This document shows positions 28,001 to 36,025 of a stretch of DNA of 64,000 nucleotides, in pieces. Origin of the DNA: Microbacterium terregens (GTDB lineage Bacteria > Actinomycetota > Actinomycetes > Actinomycetales > Microbacteriaceae); NCBI RefSeq assembly GCF_039534975.1, contig NZ_BAAAWH010000001.1:2604001-2668000 (forward strand), in the 5' to 3' direction. The position numbers were made by a program, and so were the translations under genes. The notes beneath the pieces were generated by a model, which saw only the letters and a program-made list of their open reading frames with translations, did not search any database and had not been told where the DNA came from. Each line of letters starts with the position of its first letter. Position 1 is the first letter of the stretch.

Positions 28001-29047
28001 GGGCGCGCCGTCGGGTCCGACCGGGATCTGCGTGCCCTGCAGAAGCGGTTCTCCGACCGTGCGCGCACCTCGGTGGAGAAGTCGCTGACCCGGTCGCTGA
28101 GCACGCCGGGCGAGACGAAACGACCCGGGCCCACGGCGGTGGCGGGGCCTCCGGGCCCGGCCGCGCCGGCGGCGGGGATCCAGCCGCGCTCGGGCATCAC
28201 CGACTGGGACTTCGGAGAGCTTCCCCCGGTGGTCGACACGAAGGTGGCCGGCGGGGTCGTTCGCGGGTACCCCGCGCTGGTCGATGAGGGCTCCAGCGTC
28301 GCCCTCCGGGTGGAGGCCACGCCCGAGGCCGCGGAGAGGTCCACACACGCGGGCGTCCGCCGCCTTCTGCTGCTGGCCGTGCCGTCGCCCGCACCGTACG
28401 TGCTGGAGCACCTCACCTCCGCCGAGAAGCTCGTGCTCGCGGCATCCCCTTATCCCTCGGCCAGGGCACTGGTCGAGGATGCGCGGGTGGCGGTGGCCGA
28501 TGCCGTTCTGGCGCGCACCGAGGGATCGGCGCCGTTGCGGACGCGCGCCGCCTTCGAGAACGCCAGGGACGCGCTGTCCTCCGCCGTGGTGGAGGACACG
28601 TTCCAGACGGTGTCGCTCGCCGCGCGCATCCTCACCATCGCGCGGGAGGTCGACCGGGCGGTCCGCTCGCAGAATTCGCTCACCCTGCTCGGCGCCCTGA
28701 ACGACGTGCGCGGCCAGGTCGCCGGACTGGTGTTCCCCGATTTCCTTTCGCGCATCGGGGCGGCCCGGCTCCAGAACGTGCCCCGATACCTGCAGGGCGC
28801 GCGCGAGCGCGTGAACGCGCTGGCGGATCACCCCGGCCGAGACCGCCAGCGCATGACCGAGTTCGAGCGCGCCGCGACGGTCTACGCCGAGGCCGGCGGA
28901 TCGATCCCGCTCGCGCCGGACGCCGCTCCGGCGATCCAGCGCACGCGGTGGCTGCTCGAGGAATATCGGGTGAGCCTGTTCGCGCAGCACCTCGGCACCG
29001 CCGAGGCGGTGTCACTGCAGCGGATTCTCAAGTCTCTTCGGGAATAG
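25010..29047 (+). CDS. hrpA: ATP-dependent RNA helicase HrpA
   Basis: 1345 aa DEAH-box helicase. Motif I is GATGSGKTTQLPK (about 40-52), motif II DEAHERSLNVDF (about 130), motif III SATIDPESF, motif VI QRAGRAGRTAAG. The helicase-associated and OB-fold domains and the long DUF3418 C-terminal region follow, giving the usual HrpA length of about 1300. HrpA acts on mRNA and on stalled ribosomes in other bacteria. An antisense reading frame of 1578 codons spans the whole gene but looks like a GC-rich shadow. Confidence 0.96.
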   Translation: MRAPEPVIFYPPELPVSGARDEIARAIRDSQVVIVAGATGSGKTTQLPKICLELGRTRIAHTQPRRIAARTIAERIAEELEVPLGTTVGYKVRFTDKVQEDTRVTLMTDGILLNEIHRDRLLRRYDTIIVDEAHERSLNVDFLLGYLTEVLPKRPDLRVIVTSATIDPESFAKHFADAAGNPAPIIEVSGRTYPVEIRYRCPDAELAARAEGETKRRPDASGTGDEVDGITAALRELDREAPGDVLVFLPGEAEIRDAMDAVSGMYAKDAAPVEVLPLYGRLSAAEQHRVFERSKVAGVRRRVILATNVAETSLTVPGIKYVIDTGTARISRYSNRTKIQQLPIEAISQASAQQRAGRAGRTAAGIAIRLYSEEDFDKRPEFTEPEILRTSLASVILQMLSLGFGDIASFPFLTPPDSRGVKAAIDLLLELGAVRPAGGAGTGRDRDARSARSSATAGTRLTDLGREISRLPIDPRFARMLIEARRTGVQRDVLAIVSGMSIQDVRERPEDRREEADRMHARFVDPTSDFVTLLNLWNHLQEQQAALGSSAFRRLCRSEYLNYVRVREWVDVHRQLRTLMGGQRGDKADVSAGPPSTPGGGADELHRAILSGLLSHIGILDERSVAKSAAVRSSGGRAEPKRAQGGEYLGARGARFAIFPGSGLRKKRPTAVMAAELVETSRLFARTVAAVDPAWAEQLAGDLAKRQLSEPHWSKAAGAASVYEKVTLFGVEIIPRRRAQLARFDRPLARELFVRHALVEGEWDPSGLDKRLTAFERRNLELRRRLEKIEERERRRDILVGDEAVFAFYDARLPRDVFDVRSFEAWWRDAAVRTPHLLDMTEGDLLDDAARADERDFPARWRQQDQVLSLTYRFEPGTDDDGVTAVVPLALLAQVRPDGFDWQVPGLRDELITALLRSLPKSIRRHVVPAADWAARFAEELEGQGPEAHAGLPPTSLRAALAVRIQRVANQPVSEADFELDRIPVHLMVKFRVVDERGRAVGSDRDLRALQKRFSDRARTSVEKSLTRSLSTPGETKRPGPTAVAGPPGPAAPAAGIQPRSGITDWDFGELPPVVDTKVAGGVVRGYPALVDEGSSVALRVEATPEAAERSTHAGVRRLLLLAVPSPAPYVLEHLTSAEKLVLAASPYPSARALVEDARVAVADAVLARTEGSAPLRTRAAFENARDALSSAVVEDTFQTVSLAARILTIAREVDRAVRSQNSLTLLGALNDVRGQVAGLVFPDFLSRIGAARLQNVPRYLQGARERVNALADHPGRDRQRMTEFERAATVYAEAGGSIPLAPDAAPAIQRTRWLLEEYRVSLFAQHLGTAEAVSLQRILKSLRE

Positions 29048-29074
29048 GGTTTCCGAAACGAAAGGTTCTCTGCC

Positions 29075-30016
29075 ATGGCCACAGCGATCGTCTACACCGA
29101 ATTCGGCGGGCCCGAGGTCCTCACCGTGACCGACGTCGCCGTGCCTCCGCCCGGCGTCGATGAGATCGCCGTGCGGGTCGAAGCCGCAGGCGTCAACCCC
29201 ATCGATGCCAAGCTGCGCGCCGGCCGGCGTGCGTCGCCGGCGCTGACGGGACCGCGTCGCGTCGGCACCGACGCGGCGGGGGTGGTCTCCGCGGTCGGCG
29301 ACGACGTCGACGGTTTCCGCGTCGGCGACGAGGTGGTGATCTTCGGCGCATCGGGGACGTACGCTTCCGAGATCGTCGTGCCGGAGCGCGACGCGCAGCC
29401 GCGTCCCCCGGGGGTGAGCGCCGAGATCGGCGCGGCCCTGGGCGTTCCGGTCGGAACCGCGTACCAGACCCTGCGTTCGCTCGCGGTCGGCCCGCGCGAC
29501 ACACTTCTCGTGCACGCCGGATCCGGGTCGGTCGGGCAGGCCGTGATCCAGTACGCGGTGCTGTGGGGCGCGAGGGTGGTGGCCACCTCGTCGGAGCGAC
29601 GGTTCGACCGGGTCCGCGAGCTCGGCGCGATTCCGGTCGCGTACGGCGAGGGGCTGGCCGACCGCGTGCGCGCGCTGGCACCTCAGGGGGTCACCGCGGC
29701 GATCGATGCCGCCGGCACCGACGAGGCGATCGAGGTCTCCCTCGCGCTCGTGGCCGATCGCGACCGCATCGCGACGCTGGTCCGGGGGCGGGATGCCGCA
29801 TCCTTCGGCATCCGCGCCTTCTCCGGGGGCAGCCCCCGTCCACTCAGCGCGATCGAGCAGGGTTGGCGGCGCGAGGCGATGCCCGTGACGCTGGCGCTGC
29901 TGGCGGCCGGGCGGTTCTCGGTCGAACTCGGACCCGCGTTCCCCCTCGCCGACGCCCCTGCGGCGCATCAGGCCGTGGAGGACGGCGTCCCCGGCAAGAT
30001 CACCCTCCTCCCCTGA
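29075..30016 (+). CDS. Zinc-independent NADP-dependent oxidoreductase (MDR / quinone oxidoreductase type)
   Basis: 313 aa medium-chain reductase. N-terminal GroES-like domain (YTEFGGPEVLTVTDVAVPPP), then the Rossmann domain with LLVHAGSGSVGQAVIQYA. The Cys ligands of zinc alcohol dehydrogenases are missing, which places it with quinone reductases such as QorA. The start has GAAAGG about 11 nt upstream. It follows hrpA by 27 bp. The 3' end faces the end of the seven-gene operon, with palindromic element copy 3 between. Confidence 0.92.
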   Translation: MATAIVYTEFGGPEVLTVTDVAVPPPGVDEIAVRVEAAGVNPIDAKLRAGRRASPALTGPRRVGTDAAGVVSAVGDDVDGFRVGDEVVIFGASGTYASEIVVPERDAQPRPPGVSAEIGAALGVPVGTAYQTLRSLAVGPRDTLLVHAGSGSVGQAVIQYAVLWGARVVATSSERRFDRVRELGAIPVAYGEGLADRVRALAPQGVTAAIDAAGTDEAIEVSLALVADRDRIATLVRGRDAASFGIRAFSGGSPRPLSAIEQGWRREAMPVTLALLAAGRFSVELGPAFPLADAPAAHQAVEDGVPGKITLLP

Positions 30017-30025
30017 CCCCGCAGT

Positions 30026-30098
30026 CCGCGAGACCGGATAGGCGCCGCGAGACGGAGTGCGTTCGCCTCTGTCTGGTGCCGCCTATCCGGTCTCGCGG
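30026..30098. repeat. Palindromic element, copy 3 of 4
   Basis: Arms at 30026-30053 and 30071-30098; the outer 19 bp pair perfectly and the inner 9 contain two mismatches and one G-T pair. The 17-nt loop contains GCGTTCGCCTC as in copies 1 and 4. The next triplet, TCA, is the stop codon of the operon's last gene. The stem has GATAGGCG opposite CGCCTATC, compensated relative to GATAGACG/CGTCTATC in copies 2 and 4. Confidence 0.9.
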
Positions 30099-30716
30099 TC
30101 AGTCGGGCGGCGCGACCGGGCGTCCGAGTGACAGCATCAGCCGATTGGCCCAGTTGAAGAACGCGGCGCCGTGCACGACGTCGGCGATCTCGAGGTCGTC
30201 CAGCCCCGCCGCGCGCAGGCGGGCGACGTGCTCGGCAGCGAACGCGATCGGAGTGGCCGTCAGTGCGGCCGCGGCATCCGTGACGGCGTTCCACCGTTCG
30301 CCCAGATCGGCCTGGACGCCCCGCGCGAGCAGCTCATCGACCAGGTCGGGGCGCCGAGAGTGGTGCGCGGCGAAGCGTGCGTGCACCGAAGCGCAGAACA
30401 CGCACCCGTTGACGCGGGATGCCGCGGCCGCGGCGAGTTCGCGCTCGGCGCGAGGAAGGCCCTCGGCGACGTTGTAGAAGATGTCCTTGTCGACCAGGGT
30501 GCGTGCGCGCAGGATCTCGGGGTCGCGGACCAGCAGTCGGAAGTAGTCGCTGGACGCCCTCCCGCGATCCACGAGGCCGTCGTAATGACGTTCGGTCAGC
30601 TCCTCCACGCGGAGCGGCTCCAGCCACGGCAGCCACCCGACCTCGCCGCGCGTGAAGGCGTGCGGATACGCAGCCTCATGGGTCAGTGTGCCCGCGGGGA
30701 TCGTTGCGCCGGTCAT
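30099..30716 (-). CDS. Alkylhydroperoxidase (AhpD/CMD)-domain protein, Avi_7169-type
   Basis: 205 aa. AhpD-like helical fold with the redox motif CVFCASVH, the CxxC pattern plus following His used by alkylhydroperoxidases. A second conserved part is VVHGAAFFNWANRLMLSLG near the end. I place it from memory in the family named after Avi_7169, which is found with the next gene and the luciferase-like enzyme. It may remove peroxides made by the flavin enzyme or act on a peroxy intermediate. Last gene of the operon; start overlaps the upstream stop by 4 bp. Confidence 0.85.
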   Translation of the reverse strand: MTGATIPAGTLTHEAAYPHAFTRGEVGWLPWLEPLRVEELTERHYDGLVDRGRASSDYFRLLVRDPEILRARTLVDKDIFYNVAEGLPRAERELAAAAASRVNGCVFCASVHARFAAHHSRRPDLVDELLARGVQADLGERWNAVTDAAAALTATPIAFAAEHVARLRAAGLDDLEIADVVHGAAFFNWANRLMLSLGRPVAPPD

Positions 30717-31357
30717 GCCGCCGCCCCCGCGGTGTCGCTGCCGGCATGCGTGCCACTGACGATGCCCGTCTCGGCGAGGACGCGCAGGCCCGCGGCGACC
30801 CGCTGCTGGAACGCGAGGAACGCCACGAGCTGAGAGAGGGTGACGATCGAGTCGGCGCTCCAGCCCGCGCCGAGCAGGCGGTCGATCGCGGGCGACGACG
30901 CCTCGCGGGGCCGGCTCACGAGCAGCTGGGCGTGGGCGAGCGCGACCGCGACCCGCTGCCCGAGCGTCTCAGCGACCGACGCGCTCGGAGAGTAGCGCGG
31001 CCCCTCGGCGCCCTCGCTGCGAAGCCCGGCCTCGGCGTAGGCACCGAAAGGGCCGGGCGTCGCGGCAGCTTCTGCCTCGGCGAGAACGATCTCCGCACCC
31101 GCCGGGTCGGCGGCGCGTGCGAGCGCCGCGTACCGCTGGGCGGTGGCGTCGTCGGCGGTCAGCCGCGTCGCGAAAGCCGCGATCAGCAGACGCTCTGCAA
31201 GGGGGAAGCCGGCGTCGTCGACGGGGGCGAACAGCGCGTCGCTGCTGGCCTGCAGCTGATCCCTGGTCACGGGGCGTCGGCGGCGGAGGTCGTCGAGCGA
31301 ACCGCCGGCGCCAACGCCTGCCAATTCGTCGATGAGGTCAGGGGCGGAGGAGATCAT
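30713..31357 (-). CDS. CMD-domain protein, Avi_7170-type
   Basis: 214 aa, mostly helical. It is a distant carboxymuconolactone-decarboxylase/AhpD relative lacking the CxxC pair of its neighbour. Recognisable blocks are DLIDELAGV at the start and TLSQLVAFLAFQQRVAAGL near the end. The family name is recalled, not searched. It could be a non-catalytic partner of the downstream CxxC protein. It overlaps both neighbours by 4 bp. Confidence 0.8.
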   Translation of the reverse strand: MISSAPDLIDELAGVGAGGSLDDLRRRRPVTRDQLQASSDALFAPVDDAGFPLAERLLIAAFATRLTADDATAQRYAALARAADPAGAEIVLAEAEAAATPGPFGAYAEAGLRSEGAEGPRYSPSASVAETLGQRVAVALAHAQLLVSRPREASSPAIDRLLGAGWSADSIVTLSQLVAFLAFQQRVAAGLRVLAETGIVSGTHAGSDTAGAAA

Positions 31358-32430
31358 GCGTCGTCCTTTCTCGGAGGGGATGCGGGCGCGTGCGCCGCGG
31401 TCGGAATCAGTGCGCGTGTCGCCGGGTCGCGGTCTCGCGTGGCCCAGCCGAGGGCGGGCGCGACCTCCGTGGCGAACAGCTCGATCGAGCGCAGCACGAA
31501 GTCGTGCGGGGCATCGACGGAATGCACCTGGAAGGCGACCTCGGTGGTGCGGGACAGCGTGGTGTCGCGCGACAGCGACTCGGCCACTTCTGCGGGCGTG
31601 CCCAGATGCGTGTCCAGGGCGAGGATGAGCTCCTCGAGCGTGTCGCCGGGGATCGTCTGACCCGCGCGGCGGAACCCGTCGGCCGCGCGGGCCAGCCCGA
31701 CCTCGGCGAAGCGCAGCGCATCGCGCCGGTCATCGGCCACGAACACGGTTCGGGATGCCGTGACCCGTGGTGCCGCGCCGGACGGAAGCGCCGCGAGGTA
31801 CGCGTCGATGATCGGCTCCTGGATCGCCGCGAGCGACGCGCGCGGCTCCTCCGCCGGGCGCGGCTGGGTTCGGGAGAGGAGGAGTCCGTGGCCATGGATG
31901 CCGGCGCGGGTTCCGCCGGCCGCGGAGAACGTCGCCTGCCACACGCGGGAACCGAGGGTCCCGGCATCCGGGTAGAGCGTGTTCCCTCCCCCGATGTCGC
32001 GGCCGTGCAGCGCCGCGAGGAGAAGGCTGAGCTTCGCATCGTAGACGGCGGCCTTGTCGTTCACCGCGTGACCGAACGGGATGAATGACGACGGGGTGCC
32101 CCCGCTGCCCAGGCCCAGATCGATTCGTCCCCCCGAGAGCAGGTCGGCCACCACGGCGTCCTCCGCGACGCGCACCGCGTCTTCGAGAGGAAGCGTGACC
32201 ACCCCGGTGCCGAGGCGGATCTCGCTGGTGGCGGCCGCCGCGTGCGCGAGGAAGACGAACGGCGAGGGCAGCCCGCCCTCCGACGCGCGGAAGTGATGCT
32301 GTGCGATCCACGCCCGCGCGATGCCGAAGCGCTCGGCATGGCGGATCTGGTCGGTGGCGAGGCGGTAGCGCTCCGCCGCCGGCGCGTCGTCGAGGAGGCG
32401 GGTGAAGTACGCCAGGGTGGGGACGGTCAT
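31354..32430 (-). CDS. Luciferase-like FMN-dependent monooxygenase, KPN_01858-type
   Basis: 358 aa TIM-barrel flavoenzyme of the bacterial luciferase superfamily. Typical strands are ARAWIAQHHFRASEGGLPSP, IRLGTGVVTLPLEDAVRVAE and DLLSGGRIDLGLGSGG. Such enzymes use FMNH2 and O2 to oxidise carbon, sulfur or nitrogen centres. No flavin reductase gene is in the operon, so reduced FMN must come from elsewhere. Coupled by 4-bp overlaps to the transporter ATPase upstream and to the CMD protein downstream. The substrate is unknown. Confidence 0.88.
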   Translation of the reverse strand: MTVPTLAYFTRLLDDAPAAERYRLATDQIRHAERFGIARAWIAQHHFRASEGGLPSPFVFLAHAAAATSEIRLGTGVVTLPLEDAVRVAEDAVVADLLSGGRIDLGLGSGGTPSSFIPFGHAVNDKAAVYDAKLSLLLAALHGRDIGGGNTLYPDAGTLGSRVWQATFSAAGGTRAGIHGHGLLLSRTQPRPAEEPRASLAAIQEPIIDAYLAALPSGAAPRVTASRTVFVADDRRDALRFAEVGLARAADGFRRAGQTIPGDTLEELILALDTHLGTPAEVAESLSRDTTLSRTTEVAFQVHSVDAPHDFVLRSIELFATEVAPALGWATRDRDPATRALIPTAAHAPASPPRKDDA

Positions 32431-34058
32431 GCCGCCACCTCCGTTCGTCCGGGCACGGCCGCCAGCAGCTCGCGCGTGTACTCGTGGGCGGGTCGGGTGA
32501 AGATGTCCTCGGTCGTGCCTTCCTCGACGATGCGTCCGCGGCGCATCACCGAGATCGTGCTGCTGATCCGGCGCACGACGGCGAGGTCGTGGGAGATGAA
32601 CAGATACGTCAGCCCGAGCTCCTGCTGCAGCGATTCGAGCAGCTCGAGGATCCGCGCCTGCACCGTGACGTCCAGGGCCGACACCGCTTCGTCGAGGACG
32701 ACGACGTCGGGGTTGATCGCCAGCGCACGCGCGATCGCGACCCGCTGACGCTGTCCGCCGGACAGCTCGCGCGCGGAACGCTGCAGCACGTCGGAGGGCA
32801 GTGCGACGCGGTCGACGAGCGCCGCGACGCGCGCTCCGCGCTCCCGGCGGGTGCCCTCCCGGAAGTTGTCGAGCGGCTCCGCGATGATCTTCTCGATCGT
32901 CTGACGCGGATCCAGGGAGGAGAACGGGTTCTGGTAGACGAGCTGGATCCGCCGGCGCAGGCGCCGCAGTTCGCCGCCGGCGAGTCCCGCGATGTCCGTC
33001 CCGCTCAGTTCGATGCTTCCCGCGTCGGGATGAAGGAAGCGAGTGACCAGACGGGCGGTCGTCGTCTTGCCCGAACCCGACTCGCCGACCAGGGCGTGCG
33101 TGGTTCCGCGGCGGACTCGGAACGAGACGTCATCGACCGCGCGGAAAGGCTCCCGGCCGCGCACGGTGAACTGCTTCACGAGTCCCGCCGCGACGATCGC
33201 GTGGGGATTCTCGGCCGCAGCGGCGCCCGCATCGCGCAGGAACAGCGGGGCCGGGGCCCGCCGGAAGCCGTCCACGGCGAGCGCGGGTGCGTCGGCGAGC
33301 AGCTGCTTCGTGTAGGCGTCCTGCGGGTTCTCGAGAATGGCCGCGGTGGCACCCTGTTCGACGATGCGGCCGTCTTTGAGCACCACGACGCGCTGCGCGC
33401 GATCGGCGGCGACACCGAGGTCGTGTGTGACCAGGAGCACCGAGGTGCCCTGCTCACGGCGCAGGTCGTCGATGAGGTCCAGAATGCGGCGCTGGACGGT
33501 CGCATCCAGCGCGCTCGTCGGCTCGTCAGCGATGATCAGGCGGGGACCGAGCGCGATGGCGGTCGCGATCAGAACGCGCTGCCGCATCCCGCCGGACAGT
33601 TCGTGCGGGTACTGCCGCGCACGGAGTACGGGATCGTCCAGCCCGACTCGCTCGAGGAGCTCCAGCACGCGGGTGCGGATGAGGTCGCGGTTGCGCTCTC
33701 CGTGCACCCGTAGGATCTCGCCGACCTGGACGCCGATCGGCCGCACCGGATCCAGCGACGCACCGGGGTCCTGTGGGACCAGGCCCACCTGGGCCCCACG
33801 GATGCCGCGCAGCTGCGTGGGCGACCACCCGGCGATGTCCAGCTCCGCGAGCCGGATGACGCCGGCTTCGACCCGACCCCCATCCGGCAGCAGTCCGAGC
33901 AGCGCGTGCGCGGTCGTCGACTTGCCCGACCCGGACTCGCCCACCAGCGCGACGACCTCGCCCTCGCCCACTTCGAAGTCGATGCCGTGGACGACATTCC
34001 GGTGCCCGGATCGATTCGCATACGAGACCCTCAGCCCCTCGACGCTCAGAACGCTCAC
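32427..34058 (-). CDS. Dual ABC ATPase (DppD-DppF fusion) of a peptide/nickel-type importer
   Basis: 543 aa with two complete ABC domains: Walker A GESGSGKSTTAHALLG then GESGSGKTTTARLVTR, and signatures LSGGMRQR and LSGGQRQR. Each half ends with the C-terminal block of oligopeptide ATPases. The GTG at 34058 is chosen for its Shine-Dalgarno (GGAAGGAG) and its 4-bp overlap with the permease stop; the frame is open further upstream but only as antisense to nothing recognisable. It energises the two adjacent permeases. Confidence 0.93.
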   Translation of the reverse strand: MSVLSVEGLRVSYANRSGHRNVVHGIDFEVGEGEVVALVGESGSGKSTTAHALLGLLPDGGRVEAGVIRLAELDIAGWSPTQLRGIRGAQVGLVPQDPGASLDPVRPIGVQVGEILRVHGERNRDLIRTRVLELLERVGLDDPVLRARQYPHELSGGMRQRVLIATAIALGPRLIIADEPTSALDATVQRRILDLIDDLRREQGTSVLLVTHDLGVAADRAQRVVVLKDGRIVEQGATAAILENPQDAYTKQLLADAPALAVDGFRRAPAPLFLRDAGAAAAENPHAIVAAGLVKQFTVRGREPFRAVDDVSFRVRRGTTHALVGESGSGKTTTARLVTRFLHPDAGSIELSGTDIAGLAGGELRRLRRRIQLVYQNPFSSLDPRQTIEKIIAEPLDNFREGTRRERGARVAALVDRVALPSDVLQRSARELSGGQRQRVAIARALAINPDVVVLDEAVSALDVTVQARILELLESLQQELGLTYLFISHDLAVVRRISSTISVMRRGRIVEEGTTEDIFTRPAHEYTRELLAAVPGRTEVAA

Positions 34059-35005
34059 CGGCCGCTCCTTCCCACAGATGAACTGATGCGGTTGGCGCTC
34101 AGCACGACGACGAGCACCACCAGGCCTGGAAGAGTCGTCAGCCACCACGCCGTCGCGACGTAGTTGCGCCCCTCGGCGATGAGCAGTCCCCATTCCGGTG
34201 TCGGAGGCGGAGCCCCGTATCCGAGGAAGCCGAGGGTGGAGATCGCGAGGATCGCGGTGCCGAACTGCAGTGCGGCCAACCCGATCACCGCCGTGAGGGA
34301 GTTCGGCAGCACGTGACGGCGCAGCACCGTGAAGAACGTTCCCCCGCTGCCGAACGCGGCCTCCACGTAGTCGGTGCGGCGGACGCGGACCACCTCCGAG
34401 CGGGCCAGGCGCGCAAAGGATGCCACGCTTCCGATGCCCACGGCGATCGCGGCGTTCACCGTGCCGAACCCGAGCAGGATGATGATGGAGAGCGAGAGCA
34501 GCAGGCCGGGGATCGACAGCAGCACGTCCACGATGCGCATCAGGACGTCATCGAGCAGGCCGCCCACCGACCCCGCGACTCCGCCGAGGAGGGTTCCGGC
34601 CACCAGACCGACGGTGACGGCGATCAGCGCCCCCGAGAGCGAATGGATCGCCCCGTGGACGACCCGCGCGTACAGGTCCCGCCCGATCGCGTCGGTGCCG
34701 AACCAGTGCGCGGCGCTCGGCGGGAGCAGCTTGTCGGCCGGGACGCCGTCGATCGGGTCGTAGGCGGTGAACAGCCACGGCGCGACCGCCCACAGCAACG
34801 CGATCGCCACGACCGCACACGCCAGGATCAGCGTCCAGGACGGGCGTCGCGCGACGGCGAAGAGGCGGGCCGTCGACGCGCGCCGGAGCGGCCGGTCTGC
34901 GTCGGCACCGGCGTCCAGGGCGATGGGGTCGGTGACGGTGGCGGACTCCTCGACGCGGCGCGCGGCTTCGAGGTCGGTGTCGGTGGGCAGTACGGGTGCG
35001 GTCAT
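34055..35005 (-). CDS. Peptide/nickel-type ABC permease (DppC-like)
   Basis: 316 aa. A cytoplasmic N-terminal tail of about 65 residues is followed by six membrane segments and the DppC hallmark HWFGTDAIGRDLYARVVHGA. The EAA-like loop is near VRRTDYVEAAFGSGG. ATG 35005 overlaps the DppB-like stop by 4 bp. An upstream extension of the frame is not supported by similarity. Confidence 0.92.
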   Translation of the reverse strand: MTAPVLPTDTDLEAARRVEESATVTDPIALDAGADADRPLRRASTARLFAVARRPSWTLILACAVVAIALLWAVAPWLFTAYDPIDGVPADKLLPPSAAHWFGTDAIGRDLYARVVHGAIHSLSGALIAVTVGLVAGTLLGGVAGSVGGLLDDVLMRIVDVLLSIPGLLLSLSIIILLGFGTVNAAIAVGIGSVASFARLARSEVVRVRRTDYVEAAFGSGGTFFTVLRRHVLPNSLTAVIGLAALQFGTAILAISTLGFLGYGAPPPTPEWGLLIAEGRNYVATAWWLTTLPGLVVLVVVLSANRISSSVGRSGR

Positions 35006-35979
35006 GCGAGTACCTCCGAGGCGGCCGGCTCCGAGGCGACGCGGGCACGACGCGACCCCTGGCGCAGGCGCGGGTCCAGGACCGGATAGAGCAGGTCGAT
35101 TCCGAGGTTCACGACGATGAACGTCAGCGCTGCCAGCAGCACGATGCCCTGCAGAATCGGGATGTCCTGGTTGGCGACGGCCTGCTCGGTGAGACGGCCG
35201 ATGCCGGGCCGACCGAACACCGTCTCGGTCACCACGGCGCCGCCGACGAGTTCGCCGAACAGCACTCCGGCGATCGTCAGCGCCGGCAGAACCGCATTGC
35301 GCGCGACCGATCGCCACAGCACCCAGGATGGTGCGGCACCCTTGGCCCGCACCACGGTGACGAACGGCTGCAACTGCACCTCATCGATGCTCCGCACCAG
35401 GATCTGCGCGAGGGGCGCGGAGATCGGCACGGCCAGTGTGAGGACGGGAAGCACGAGACCCTGGACGGGATCGGCTCCGACGATCGGCACCCACCCGAGC
35501 CCGAACGAGAACACCTGGATGAGGATGATCCCGAGCCAGAACACGGGCACCGAGACGAACACCCCCGGCAGCGCCCGGAGGGCGCCCCGCAGCCACGCGA
35601 AGGGCGTGAGCGTCGAGAGGAACGCGATCGCAGACGCCAGGAGTGCGGCGACGAGGAACCCGAGCCCGGCCAGCGCGGCCGTCGGGGGCAGCGCCTCACC
35701 GATCAGCTGCAGCACCTCGGTGCCGTACTGGGTCGAGTAGCCGAAGTCCCCGCGCAGGAACCCTCCGAGGGTGTGCAGGTACTGCTGCCACCAGGGCACA
35801 TCCGCTCCGTACGCGGCCCTGATGTCGGCGATCTGCTCGGGCGAGAGCCCCAGCTCGGGGTTGTCGAACTTGATCAGGATCGCGTCGCCCGGCAGCAGCT
35901 GCAGCAGGAGAAACGTGGCCGTGAAGGCCGCGATCAGGACGATCGCGGCCTGCCCGGCGCGTCGGAGTGCGTAGCGCAT
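35002..35979 (-). CDS. Peptide/nickel-type ABC permease (DppB-like)
   Basis: 325 aa with the DppB layout: an N-terminal membrane anchor, a periplasmic/extracellular stretch (PGDAILIKF...YLHTLGGFLRGDFGYS), then five further spans. The conserved VVTETVFGRPGIGRL near the C-terminus marks the family. Starts 46 bp after the binding protein gene. Confidence 0.92.
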   Translation of the reverse strand: MRYALRRAGQAAIVLIAAFTATFLLLQLLPGDAILIKFDNPELGLSPEQIADIRAAYGADVPWWQQYLHTLGGFLRGDFGYSTQYGTEVLQLIGEALPPTAALAGLGFLVAALLASAIAFLSTLTPFAWLRGALRALPGVFVSVPVFWLGIILIQVFSFGLGWVPIVGADPVQGLVLPVLTLAVPISAPLAQILVRSIDEVQLQPFVTVVRAKGAAPSWVLWRSVARNAVLPALTIAGVLFGELVGGAVVTETVFGRPGIGRLTEQAVANQDIPILQGIVLLAALTFIVVNLGIDLLYPVLDPRLRQGSRRARVASEPAASEVLA

Positions 35980-36025
35980 CGACTCGGTTTCCGTCCGTGT
36001 GTGGGGGTGCGGTCGGGCGACCGGC